A DNA stretch of 64,000 nucleotides from positions 63,703,670 to 63,767,669 of the forward strand of contig OZ038385.1 of the NCBI GenBank assembly GCA_964036045.1, written 5' to 3'. The notes under the pieces are model-generated. The model ran no database searches. It saw nothing but the letters and a program-made list of their open reading frames with translations, and was not told the origin of the DNA. Positions 52,170 through 64,000 of the stretch are shown piece by piece (the first letter of the stretch is position 1; each line of letters opens with the position of its first letter). Position numbers and translations under genes: made by a program. Source of the DNA: Eutreptiella sp. 'Long Island Sound 2002' (Eukaryota; Euglenozoa; Euglenophyceae; Eutreptiales; Eutreptiaceae).

Positions 52170-55100
52170 GATAATTGCAGTTGAGATTTTTTGGTGAACC
52201 CTAAGAATGATGTATTCGTCAACACCCATTTTCTGATCAAAACGCCAACATTGTTGTGAAATGGAGCCCTGCATCGCATCGGAAACAGTTTCTTAGTGGG
52301 CAGAAGTAATTCTAAAATACTTTTGTGTCAGGGATTGGGGTTTGTCCAGGGTGTGGAACCAAAAGATTGTGAAAATGTGAGATTTTCGACAAAATAGAAG
52401 AGCAAAACTTAGTGCCCGGGGGTCAAAAAATGGATTTATAGGCATGAAAGGGACAAGTTGAATAGTGAAAAAAGTGTTTTGCCCCATCCACATGTGTCAT
52501 GGAAAGGATTGATGGTCTCAAACAGTTGGGAACCCCCACCCATGGATGGGGCGGATTATAAAACAGAAAAAGCTTCACAAAAGTCCTCCAATTAACATGT
52601 AAAGCCTAAGGAGGTAAATGTATAATAGAGCCTATCATGTGGCAAAATGCGTGTCAATTCGGTTCAAAATACCAAATTTGGGTCGGTTCTAGATGCAAAA
52701 ACGTTTACAGCAATGGTCTAAGGCCCAGAACGGCAAAGAAATAAAGATTTCTCTATGGTCATTTTCTATTCAACAGTGGGTGGTACACAACCTCGAAACC
52801 GCACACACACGATCTGCGCACCAGGAATCCACCCTCCTCGCCGGGGGACTTCGACAATGACGAGATTGTATTTCAGCATTTTGATCTCTTTGGGCACTGC
52901 AGTCACCGATCCATCGAACGCCCAAATTTCTCTGGATTCCGAGCCCTTACCGGAGACCCTACAGTTCTGGTGCAGTAGAATAAATAACCAGCACAAAAAA
53001 ACAAAATGCTTCAAGACTTCATTTATTTGAAATAAAACATTGGAAATAATCTGTGTAACCAAGAGCATTGGATAAAACCATGCATTCACATAACCCCATC
53101 CCAAAACTATAAGTTTTGGAGAAAAAATGCGCACATCCATGTGGGTGAATAAAATAAGATACTTGGTTCCCCAGATCCCTAGATGATTAGGGCTTTCATG
53201 AAAACAAAACAAAACACACTAACATGGAAGCAAAGCAATGCAAAGCACAAACCAAGAACAATATTCTATACCAACAGCACAATCACAATTGACATCCCAC
53301 CGCCAAGAATACTGAGCACAACGGCCCACTAGATTTTTGGAATCAATGGTGCCAAATGACATAGTGTTTGTGTCGATTGCTCGCACTGCTTAGAAACCCA
53401 GAGTGACCAAAAAAGGCAAAGCATGGATGGCAAAATTGCTGGTGTCATCATGTCCACCAATTTCAATCCTCAACCTTCTGCCCGATGGAATGCATCATGG
53501 GCACTCAAACATGTAAGTATTTTGGGAAATAATGAAACTTACCTTTTGAATTTTTGAAAAATGTTATGGATGGGGCCGACGTCTCAGGTCAGCCATCTCC
53601 CTGCCCACGGGAACTGAAGCCAGGCCGCACCCCAAGGCACAGCCTCTCTTCTTTGCACACCCAAAGCTCTGTGCCTCCACCCAAGAGCCGCGACGGAGCG
53701 TGCTTGGCCGTTCCGAGGCACAAGGATCACGCCCACTGAAGAAGCGGCCTTCGGCTGAGGTGGGGCCTGGACGCCCACGGCCAGAGGACGGCCGGGAGGC
53801 CAGCCCTAGCACAGGACAACCAAGCCCTGCAGGGTTCCGTGCAATCCTGACGGGCAGGCCTAACACCATGGCCCTTGGAGCCACCGCATCTTCCGAAGGT
53901 ACATAACCAGTTTGCCGATTTCCCTTAGCTGCATTTGCCCTGTTGACCAGCGGCGTCTAGCCGAAGAGACCAGCTGCGGTGATTCGGTACGGAGCCATTC
54001 CAATCGGATCGGAAAAACAATGGCAGCTGGAAAAAACGAACTTTGGAAAATGTTATGGGTTCAATGTGCACACAATGTTGCATGCTATGGGTTCAATGTG
54101 GCACTGAATAGATTTCAAAATGGAGGAATAAGCCACACAATGTTGCATGCAACTTCATTTCCAATGGGAAGTAGGCAAGATCCAGCATATTTGTGAAAAG
54201 GTTGGAAAGACGATGCTTGGCAAAGGCACTCCATGTGCACTTCAAAGCCCAAGCCTGATACATGCTACAGCAATTACTTTATGGTATCAAGAAAATGATT
54301 GTTGAGAAGGAACGTTGCAATTCAAAAACCAACAGCAGTCAATTTGATGAATTTCACGTCTGTGTACTTCTGTGTGGACATTTTTGTCCCTTCACTTGCA
54401 CTGGCCCTAGCCGAGGCAGTTAACTTGACTTTTTGCCCCTGTTTTGCACTTGTCCTTTCTGGAATGCTGTATTACACCAACACTCCACTCATTCTGCGGT
54501 TGGTTTCAATTCAGTCTTTTCTCGTTATCCTTTGGTGCAAAAGCCAGTGTTTCGCTTTGCAGAGTTTCAGCGATCACACTTTGTGCACAAACTGGGGAGC
54601 TTCTGCATCTTAAAAAAAGTACTGAGTGACAGGTGTGCACCCTTCTCGTGCTCAGAAATCAGTGGGGCAGGGGGGCCAGTTCCAAACTGTCCCCGAGTGA
54701 TGACCAATGATCTCCTTTGCCCTTTGCGCTGTTGCATGTTGCCCAGAAAGACGCTCGTCTCTGCTAGGTGCAGGGTATACGTTTCCGAGTGGATAAACGG
54801 CCTGATACACAGAGTTCAGTTGTGGGTTACTGTTACGCAACGTGGCTGGCTTTGGGCACCGGACAAGGCAAGGGAGATCGTAACTTGTCCCGAGGGCCGC
54901 CGCTCTCATGTCGGCGATTTCTCTTCTGCCAGCTGGGTGTCTGCACCTTGACGGCTGCCGGACCGCCAGTCCGATGCTATCCAGTCGGCCACACCGACTC
55001 GAAGGGTTGTTGAAGTACCTGGCAACTGGGGACTGCATGCGAGCAACAGCAACCCAAGATGTGGTTATTCGATTTCGGCAATTTCAACAAAGGTGGTGAT

Positions 55101-55274
55101 AACTAAAATACAGGGCGCTTTCGCTTTTAGTTCGCCGCTTTGTCTGTCAATAAACTTCGTTAAACTTCAACAAAGTCGTTAGTTGTTGCTAGAAACTTTG
55201 ACCTTCCTCGGACAAAGTCGAAGAAGACTATATAGCTGACCTCCAGGTGCAGCGTGTCGTCCCCAGGACAAAGC
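52170..55274. other. AT-richer intergenic DNA with a GC-rich patch
   Basis: No recognised gene. A GC-rich island at 53574-53900 stands out from its surroundings. It has a candidate acceptor (GTCTCAG at 53586) and donor (GTACAT at 53900), with an open plus frame ending KKRPSAEVGPGRPRPEDG...TASSEG. It may be an exon. Confidence 0.35.
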
Positions 55275-56586
<1,312 letters not shown>

Positions 56587-56905
56587 CGCGTAATCTTGCC
56601 AGGCTCGTCACGTAGCTAGACCGCATACTCTTGAGCCATATTTTCATTGTGGTGAGGCGTTTGCGGTTGCGCCACGTATCATACATCCATGCGACCTTCT
56701 TGGTGTGACCAACGCCGTAGTGCCGGGCAAGCTTCATCGCGATCGGCTTCCCACTTTCGGGCACGTGGACACCGCACAATTGGACCGACATGTTTTGAAA
56801 TGTACGTGTGCGTGTCTTCGCAACCAATAGCCAATGCCCCGGATGAGTCGGCATATTTTCGAGGATGCTTGTCCAACAAAGATCTTCGAATTGACCATGG
56901 GGCGT
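56587..56905 (-). CDS. Exon of an unidentified basic protein
   Basis: A consensus donor GTAAGG follows 56587. The frame reads HGQFEDLCWTSILENMPTHP, QNMSVQLCGVHVPESGKPI, LARHYGVGHTKKVAWMYDTW and RNRKRLTTMKIWLKSMRSSY to SLARLR. Aromatic/basic composition and no internal stops support coding. A second minus frame (KYADSSGALAIGCEDTHTYI) overlaps and is also good, so frame assignment is tentative. It could be a mobile-element or host gene. Confidence 0.4.
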
Positions 56906-57676
56906 TTGCCGGTGGTTGCTAATCCACAATAGCCGAAAAATCATGAGAACAAGTGGGGATGCCCAAGAGCCCTCCTCAGAGGACGGTTGCGATTACGGTT
57001 GTAATACCGGTACGACGCAACGAAGCTGGTCTTCTTGTTGGTGCACCCACTGTCGTCCGAGTCTTGCACACGGCTTTTGCGACAATGTGCAAATGATCAA
57101 CCAGTGAGGCGTTGCTCACCATCCCGAAAAATATATGAAAAATGAAATAGTGGCGACGGGCCGTGGCCATTGGCCAAACTCCCCGTGGGGGAGGGCTTTG
57201 CTTGAGATGGTTGGAGTGGGCGTAGGGAGGGATCGGGAGATTCTTCTTGGGGACTGCATTTGGCGCTCACCCTTGGAGCAATTGACGCCCCCAAGCCATC
57301 GCCCAGACTAGACGTCACGCTCCAATTTTGCCCTAGCAAGTGCCAAGATCCCAAAATCTTGTGTTTCGGATATTGATACTTCAACCGCTCGTTCGCTTTT
57401 AATTGACGTTTCCTGTTTTCTCCTCATGGTGCGTCTTCTCGCATTTGCACCCCGAAAGACCAAAAGCGGCGTGGGAGATTGTGCCCCAAACGGACGCTCA
57501 ATTCAATCACCACAAGGCTCGATGGATGTGCAGCAAACCACAAGCGCATCGTTCATATTCTGTCATCGTCGATTCTGGAGGTTCGCGGACGTGGAGGGGA
57601 GAGAGGGGGAGCGGCCGGCTAGGCCAGGATCCGTGTATGCCTTATCTCAGGACGCCTTTGCCTCCTTTTTGTTGAA

Positions 57677-58045
57677 ATGGCCGCACGGAGACATGGCCGA
57701 CTACAGCGCGCCGCAAGTGAGGACGGTTCCGAGGAGGCGTGTGCTTGTAGCGATGTTGTCCGCTTGAAGCCGTACCAATATATCCATGTCCACGACAACA
57801 ACACAAACTGCTCCCGTGTCATTGTGGGCCCGGCCACGTTCACCCGGCAAGAGCACGAGCAAATCCTGATCTACCCACGGCAGTGCATCGCAATCCCGCC
57901 CTGCCACTACTGCGTAATTGAGAACCCGGTTATCCGAGTGTCGGCCGGGGCGATAGTTCGAGACGAGCACGGTCAAGTTAAGGTCCGCTTGGGTGACAAA
58001 GAGATCCGGCTGACCCAAGAGCCGTTCCCGCTGTACCCGCAGGAG
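57677..58045 (+). CDS. MVP: MVP exon 1
   Basis: 123 codons from ATG 57677 to ...LYPQE, then donor GTCTCA. Contains repeat domain 1 and part of 2. The first 28 residues (Arg/Glu/Ala-rich) have no counterpart in animal MVP. Confidence 0.85.
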
Positions 58046-61000
58046 GTCTCATGACCCTTTTTCGACCCTCCACAAGACTTGAACCATAAATCTTGACCCT
58101 TACACAACCCTTCACCGCCCTTTGCAACCTTCGGTGTAAGTTCAACCAAAGCGCATTCTGACAGTTGATGTTTAGTCGGGCTTTGGAGGGCTGCAACTGG
58201 GCTGCACATGCTTTGGGTTGTGGAGGTCCGGGGAGAGCATGGACTTGTGCGGGGTTTGTGGAGGGCTTTGGAGGGTTGGGGCTGTGGAGGGTTGTCTTGC
58301 ATCCTGTCACTCCGCTAGCGTCGCCGCTTGGTGGGAAAGCACGAGTGTCAACCTCCGTAGGGGATGAAGACAGCCGAAATACTGCTTTGGGATTTGTACC
58401 ACGAGCCCAGCTGGTCGAGAGAATACGAGAACTGGATGTGGTGACCAGGGTACAACGACTAGAGATGATTGAGTCACGCCAACGTATCATGGTAGAGAGC
58501 CTCTACAACCCTTCGCAGGCCTTCTGCAACTCCACAACACCCCACAACCCTCTACAACCTCGACCACAGTACTCAACAACCCCCGCACACCTCCCAAACC
58601 TTCCACAACCCTCCAGGTGCTGGTCAACGATGAAATCCTCCCGTTGCGAGTGCTGGCCCCCAATACTGCGCTGCGGCTCAAAGCCCTCCGCGATTTCGAG
58701 GGCCGCAGTGCGGGCGACGAGTGGCTCTTCGAGGGCCCCGCTACGTATATCCCCAAGATCGAGGAGGCAATCATTGAAGAGATCTGCGCCACAGTTCTGC
58801 GACCCAACACTGGGCTCCTTCTACGTGCCCGCAGCGCCTGTAAGAACCGTATGGGTACGCCACCACACCAGGCTCTCAGGCTCTCCTGATTTCTGTCCTC
58901 ACCTTCTCCGTGCTGCAGACTCGCCTGCCCCCGTGACCTCAACCCACGGGAGAAGGCCAATATGATGGTTGCCTTTGTTCAGGACGCCCCATGAAAGCGT
59001 TGATCATTAGGGGCTGAGCCAGGGATCTGCTGTGTAGTGTCTTTCGTATGACCTGCTTGTTGGTGCGTGTCAGTTTTTAAGGTTCGTGGGCCGCACCAAA
59101 CTCCACCAGCGTTCTTGCACACCATACGGTATTTGCAAGGGCAGTGCTCTCATGGGCGTCCTTAAGACAACGGCAGTGTTCGTTTTGTGGGGAAAGAGGG
59201 GATGTGGATGTGGGGTTACCACAAAGGCGAAGTAAGGGGCCTCTGGGGTGCAGTTTTCGAGAGTGGCACATATGTCGCACTGCACGATTGCAGCTACTGT
59301 GTCATCTCCTGACCGTGAAGTTTGAAGGGAGCCCTGCATCAGTCTAAAAAAGTCGAGATGTCTATGTCTGTATGTCTCTACGTCTGTCCACACGGAAGTC
59401 GATTTGTCTACATTTGTATGTTCTACAAGGCTAGGGGACTGCAGTTCACCAAGCATAAGCCAAATGGCCCGTGTTCGGATCACCGCCGCGATGGGTTGAA
59501 GCATCATGCTCTCCACATGATCACTATCATGATCTCCAGCGTGATCACGATGGCCATCACGTCTAGCGCCCCTGTGTTGCCCCATTGTACGCGTGCGAAA
59601 AATCCCCTGGCAAAATTAACGCCTGCAATGTTGTTCCCGATGCCACCCTTTTCTTGCTCCGACCCCCTCTGCATGGCACTCCCCTCTGTACGCGTGCCAT
59701 CTCTTTCGCTGCTGCCCCACTGTACCCCTTCGTTTTCCCCTCGCTGCCCCGCTTTTTCGGGTGCCTCTCTCCAGGTACCTACCGCGAGGCTGGCGAGGAG
59801 TGGCTGCATGTGGGCCAAGGCGCGTACCTGCCCGGCGTTGAAGAAGAGATCGTGCGAACCGTCGAAGCGCAGATCTTAACTCCGTCGAGGGCGATTAGCG
59901 TCGAGGCCGTGCGCGGCTTTGTGGACGTGTTTGGGACGCGCCGCGCGGCCGGACAGCAGTGGCTTGTGACCGCTGCCATGACGGAGGCGTACCTGTTGGG
60001 CCCTCACGAGAAGTTCATACGAGACGTGCACCTGACGGTCTTGGGGCCCAGCCAGTTTTGCGTCGTGGTGGACCCCTGGCGCGACGGTCGGCACCTGCTG
60101 GGGCAGCGGGAGGTGCCCCCCAACCGCTGCAGATCAGTCCCGGATCCGTCAGCATAGGGCACGCCTCCAATATGTACGACTTTTGTATGGGGCCAGTGTA
60201 TTGGGGAGCGCAGTGGCCGAGCCCCCCTCCCCTGGACTGTATCGGGAGCAGTATTGCCGGTGTTTAATGAGGGGGGGAAATGGGAATGGGACTCGCACGC
60301 TCGGGTTCGTACCCATGACCTCTGGGAAGGATTTCGGGAAAAAAAATAATGACCGCTTGTCTTTGAAAAAAGGCAGCCTGGTCCCTGGCAGGCGTTTGCT
60401 CAGTGGGGGGGGGAGGTTGGCACAAGGCCTCGGTATCGGATTGTTTGCCTTGGGGGGGGGGGGGGTTCAGAGCTGGCACCTCGTGAGCGGCCCTAACTGG
60501 GACTGGGTCCTATTGAAGTGACCAGCATGCAGGCTGGATCCTACTGACAGGGAGATTCTCTGGGCGCCGTTGACCAAAATGTGCGACCATTCGAACAACA
60601 GACTGGTCCAGAACGAAAATGGGCGACCGTCGGTCGATGAGTGGCCGAAATGTCGGGGGAGCTGAAAGGGGATCTCAAGGGCACCTACAAAAGCGGCCAC
60701 TGGAAGACCGCTTGGATGACGGTGGTGGCCGGATGGGGGCAGTTTGGCGGAACTGACAGGCTCTTGCACGGCGGGCCACAAGCGCGTGTCGAGAGATACC
60801 CCACCCCATATGCACGACTGAACATCGGTGGTTTTCTCATTTTCAGCAAGTTTGAGGTTCGGGCGCCTTCGGATGAATATTTTTCACAACTGCATTGCAA
60901 TAGTCGCAGATTGCGCGACGATCCGGATCGCAAACAGTAGTCGTGGGTCATCGGTCGGAGGCGAACTGGCCGTTGGGAAAATTGGCCCCCGAACCGCATC

Positions 61001-61764
61001 CCCCGAAAAGTGAGAGCCCACTGTTTGTCGAGTTCACAGCATTGCATTGCACACCAACGATGGCCCGAACATTTTTGCGAAAGAACATTTGATTTTCCCC
61101 CTGATTTTTTGTCGGGGCAGGGGATATTAGACCCGGGGAGCGAGCATCGATTCAAGGACAAGCGCAAGCACAATGCTGGGGCCAAGGCTTGGGGCGCAAT
61201 CCCGATCTATGTGCAGTATCACCCGCAGGCGGTTGGGCGGAGTTTTGGCAGCGGTTACTGTCGGTTGCAAATCCAGGGGGCTGGCGGGGTCGCAGGCTCA
61301 GCCCACGAAGGGTTGGCGGATACCTGTCCTTCCAATGCATCCAGGGCAGGGTGGGGGCGAAGGCTGGTGTTTGACCCGGCATCGCCTCCTTGCATCCCTG
61401 CTCCCCAACTGTCCGTCTCCCAATAGCTGCGACGGGGCCGCACACAATTCTTCCTGAGCCCTGGCGAGCGCCTGGAGGCGGGTATCAGTGACGTCTTCGT
61501 GCTGGAGGCGGACGAGGCGCTGCTGCTGACTGCGACCGAGGGATTTGTGGACGTCGACCCCAACGGCAACAAGGTGCACCGCTGCCCAGGCGACCGCTGG
61601 ATGATTTATGGCCCGCAGGAGTATGTCCCAAGCGTACACTTGACCGTTGTGGAGAGGCGGAATTCCATCGCCCTGGACAAGAACGAGGTATTGTGAAGGC
61701 CACAATTGCATCAAAGGCAGGGGGGCCTCCTGTGCCTCCTGTGGTCGATCCTCTGTGTGTGTGT

Positions 61765-61829
<65 letters not shown>

Positions 61830-62568
61830 TTTGAATGCGTGCGCGCGCGCGTGTGTGTGTGTTTGTGTTTGTGTGTGTGTGTGTGTATGTGTGTGCGTGC
61901 GTGTGTGCGTGTGTGTGTTCATGTCAAATGGTGATGAGACACATGCGTAAAGGCATGCACAGCGCGTATGAAACAGAGATCCATGACAGAACCACCATGA
62001 TGGCGAAACTGCCTGAGGGAGCATTGGCGCCGGCGCTGTACTCGCTGGAGTAGCATCAAAGTCGGCATCACAAGCGCCCAGTAACCACCGACCCCCGCCT
62101 GGTAACTGCACGCCCCATCATTAAGCACGTCAGGTGCAGTTGGCGTTGCCGCACCCCATTCTTGCGTCCCAGGGGATCTACGTCCGGGACATGAAGAGCG
62201 GCACCGTGCGGTCGGTGATGGGCGAGACATACATGCTGGCGCCGGACGAGGAGCTGTGGGAGAAGCCGCTGCCTCCGCTGGTGTTGGAGAAGCTGCAGGC
62301 CCTGCCCCGCGACAACAAAGTCCGCGCCGTAGCGCCGCGCGACCCGACGCGTGTAGTGACGTACAACGTGCCACACAACTGCGTCGTGCAGCTGTACGAC
62401 TACAAGAGCAAGAAGCCGCGCATTGCTTTCGGACCGGATTTGGTGATGCTCGGGCCCGAGGAAGAGTTCACGGTGCTGAAGCTGTCCGGTGGCAGGCCCA
62501 AGGAGCCGGGGAAGATCAAGTCGCTGTGCCTGTCCCTCGGCCCTGATTTCATGACGGACCTCGTGCAG
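57677..62568 (+). CDS. MVP: Major vault protein (MVP), N-terminal 534 codons, gene continues
   Basis: Five exons (57677-58045, 58617-58854, 59775-60112, 61427-61687, 62173-62568) join in frame through GT-AG introns to 534 codons. MVP is the structural subunit of the vault, a large cytoplasmic ribonucleoprotein shell of 78 MVP chains. The sequence covers the N-terminal antiparallel repeat domains up to the start of the shoulder (about residue 520 of roughly 890 in animals). Diagnostic segments are PYQYIHVHDNNTNCSRVIVG, RLTQEPFPLYPQE, AGDEWLFEGPATYIP, GEEWLHVGQGAYLPG, GDRWMIYGPQEYVPS, GETYMLAPDEELWEK and VPHNCVVQLYDYKSKKPRI. The N-terminus is about 15-20 residues longer than in animals, so the start is the least certain part. 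Shoulder, cap helix and cap ring exons lie beyond 64000. Confidence 0.93.
58046..58616 (+). other. MVP intron 1
   Basis: 571 nt. The first part is rich in GTGGAGGGTT units (58195-58300), the last part in CAACCCTC units (58496-58616); these are complementary and could pair within the transcript. Confidence 0.8.
58617..58854 (+). CDS. MVP: MVP exon 2
   Basis: Begins VLVNDEILPLRVLAPNTALR, includes AGDEWLFEGPATYIP and ends RSACKNRMG with one base of a split Gly codon. An alternative donor CCT|GTAAGA at 58840 would shorten it by five residues. The longer form matches the family spacing better. Confidence 0.88.
58855..59774 (+). other. MVP intron 2
   Basis: GTACGC...CTCTCTCCAG, 920 nt. No repeat or gene of note. 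Confidence 0.8.
59775..60112 (+). CDS. MVP: MVP exon 3
   Basis: Starts TYREAGEEWLHVGQGAYLPG, includes AGQQWLVTAAMTEAYLLGP and ends LLGQRE before GTGCCC. Covers two repeat domains. Confidence 0.9.
60113..61426 (+). other. MVP intron 3
   Basis: 1314 nt, GTGCCC...CAATAG. Contains a tRNA-like repeat at 60205-60325 and poly-G runs at 60405-60413 and 60452-60466. Confidence 0.8.
60205..60325 (+). repeat. tRNA-derived SINE-like remnant in MVP intron 3
   Basis: A-box-like GAGCGCAGTGGCCGAG and B-box-like GGGTTCGTACCC are about 85 nt apart. No cloverleaf. Confidence 0.4.
61427..61687 (+). CDS. MVP: MVP exon 4
   Basis: Exactly 87 codons in phase 0. Starts LRRGRTQFFLSPGERLEAG, includes CPGDRWMIYGPQEYVPS and ends ALDKNE before GTATTG. 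Confidence 0.9.
61688..62172 (+). other. MVP intron 4 with GT microsatellite
   Basis: 485 nt. A (GT)n tract with CG/TG interruptions runs from about 61755 to 61920. Confidence 0.85.
62173..62568 (+). CDS. MVP: MVP exon 5
   Basis: Exactly 132 codons in phase 0. Starts GIYVRDMKSGTVRSVMGETY, includes APRDPTRVVTYNVPHNCVVQ and GPDLVMLGPEEEFTVLKLSG, and ends GPDFMTDLVQ before GTTGTG. It reaches the junction with the shoulder domain. Confidence 0.92.
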
Positions 62569-64000
62569 GTTGTGCTTTTCGCATTTCGCATCACTGCCAT
62601 GCGGGGTCCTCAGTCCCACAAGGCAACGGTATTGGCAGGGGAGGCCGTAGGTTGATGATGAGAGGAGAGAGATGCACTCTTTGGCACGGCCGTTTGTGCC
62701 TCTGATCGTGGGTTACTGCTTTCCCAAAAGGGGAGGGGTTGAGGAACCCCGTGGCTGACGCACCCGTTTCGCTGTTGGTCGCCACCTCACGTTGGCCCCC
62801 CGACCGGCTGCTGCCACGATCCCTCGGTTCCCATATGACCTCCCCACCCCCCGTCCAGGCATCTTCGCTTACCTCGCCTCAATCAGGCTTTACCGCCCCC
62901 TCGAGGCATCGGCCGGGTGTGTCCAACGGTAGACACGGGTGGGGTAGGGGACACCCGGGCACCGCAGGGGGCCGTGTGTAACGGACGTGTGTGTGTGAGG
63001 ATGTGGCTCACCTCCTGCGCCCGGTGTGAGGACAGGGCCAACACCGCCTCATCATATCACTGGAGAAGGACCACCCCTGTTTCTCCAGCTTTGCCTTCCT
63101 GCTCCCGCGATCAGGGGTGCACCTCGACCCAGTCCTCGGACGCGCCATGCGGCGACTCTCCCTCACAGTGTTTGCTTTGAGCTTGCTGTCATTGGGTGCA
63201 CCCTGCCGTATGGGTGTCACAGGACTGGATGCCCCGCGGCTCTCCCCCCCTGGTTGAAGTGGGGTGACAGGGGGCATCTCAGTTCGTGTTGGACTTTGCT
63301 CGCGTTTTCGGCAGAAGGAGGCGAGGCCTCCGGAGCTTGTGCACTACCCGCGGAGAAATGAGCTCTGGGAAAGGTGCCCCTTTGAGTGTGAACCGTTCAC
63401 TTTTCCGGGAACTCCCTCGGCCTGTGGGGGAAACAGTAACTGCCCAGTTCCCACACACCCCGCGGCTGGTGGTCTGTTGGGTGGATGGCCCTGAGCCAAG
63501 GCCCCCGGCCATACTAGTGCAGATGCCCGTCCTGTAGACCCACCACCACCACCACCACCCTGCCCAGGAACGGCCGGCCCCGGCTGGCGCACGCCCCCCC
63601 CCCCCCCCCCCGCCTCCTAACCGGTCACTTCGAGGGGGTCAATTGCGTAGGTGGTGGTTCTTTACCCCCCCTTCCCTTTCGGCCCTACACAACAGCATGA
63701 CACAGGCCCCCGCGGGTGCCATGGTCGGCTGCGTGCGCTCTTGCTTGAACGGGCCTTCATTTTGTTGTCCGATGTTTTGTGCATGACCACCAAAGAGAAA
63801 CACGCAGATAATCTCGACACACCGCAGGGTTGCCCGACCCCCACCCACCCACGCGCTATGCGCAAACAGCGTGTGGGTGGGTGCCCCCCCCACACCCAAG
63901 TGCACCAACAGACCTTGGTGCGCCAGTGTGATCAGCCTTTGTTGACCCCCCCCCGGCCCCGGCCCCGGTTCCATGACTCTCTGCCACGTCCGCGTGCAGG
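62569..64000 (+). other. MVP intron 5 (partial)
   Basis: The next expected exon (shoulder domain) was not found here, so the intron runs at least to the window edge. The final bases GCGTGCAG are a possible acceptor at 63999. It contains dispersed repeat copy B and a poly-C run at 63594-63610. Confidence 0.65.
62915..63275 (-). repeat. Dispersed repeat, copy B of an inverted pair
   Basis: Reverse complement of 15830-16222, about 47 kb away. The 180-bp core is almost identical and the flanks more diverged. It sits wholly in MVP intron 5. Confidence 0.8.

Noticed and set aside
57701-57776. A 34-nt intron (GTGAGG...TTGTAG) giving a shorter MVP N-terminus MADYSAPQ
   Set aside because: The reading frame does not join in phase, and the continuous frame from 57677 is open.
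61485-62111. Open frames rich in Thr-His or Val-Cys
   Set aside because: Translations of the GT microsatellite in MVP intron 4.

Overview
The window is nuclear DNA of a eukaryote. Coding sequence is broken by GT-AG introns, intergenic and intronic DNA is full of microsatellites, poly-G/poly-C runs and transposon-like repeats, and no operon structure is visible. Recognisable proteins are a ubiquitin fused to nickel superoxide dismutase (NiSOD), a major vault protein (MVP), RanBP2-type zinc fingers, a PHD-like finger, a PP2C-type fragment and WD40 blades. A NiSOD of marine-cyanobacterial type behind ubiquitin, together with MVP, suggests a unicellular alga or related flagellate, perhaps a prasinophyte-like green alga. 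That placement is inference, because there is no rRNA or organelle marker here.

Layout. 0.3-20.1 kb (mostly minus strand): a chain of short exons, many of them WD40 blades, ending in Ser/Pro- and Gln-rich exons. Between them lie pentamer satellites (AGCAC, CATCC, TGTGC), a GC minisatellite, a foldback element, a four-copy dispersed repeat and one arm of a dispersed inverted pair (second copy at 62.9 kb). 20-25.4 kb: largely non-coding, with a few open stretches I cannot identify. 25.4-28.2 kb (minus): a second set of exon-like pieces including one WD40-like blade. 28.8-29.3 kb: a tRNA-derived SINE-like element. 29.8-30.9 kb: a terminal-inverted-repeat element with a near-perfect 89-nt hairpin, carrying a frameshifted PHD-finger gene. 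31.1-33.0 kb (plus): a two-exon RanBP2 zinc-finger gene. 35.8-38.2 kb (plus): exons of a Gln-rich coiled-coil protein, converging on a minus-strand PP2C-like tail. 39.9-42.2 kb: three tandem ~0.6-kb repeats, the third split by a 504-bp hAT-type MITE with an 8-bp target duplication. 47.0-51.6 kb: a large element with ~1.4-kb inverted arms, each holding about 4.5 subrepeats of ~161 bp, around a core with two short open frames. 51.6-52.2 kb: exons of a Lys/Pro/Ala-rich protein. 55.3-55.9 kb (minus): the intronless ubiquitin-NiSOD gene. 56.6-57.0 kb (minus): an unidentified exon. 57.7-62.6 kb (plus): five in-phase exons of MVP (534 codons), the gene continuing beyond the window.

The genes form no common pathway. 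The two best-supported loci are ubiquitin-NiSOD, a superoxide-detoxifying enzyme whose Ni-binding N-terminus would be released by ubiquitin cleavage, and MVP, the structural subunit of vault particles. Exon borders were read by eye from splice consensus and frame continuity. Outside MVP, the RanBP2 gene and ubiquitin-NiSOD they are provisional.
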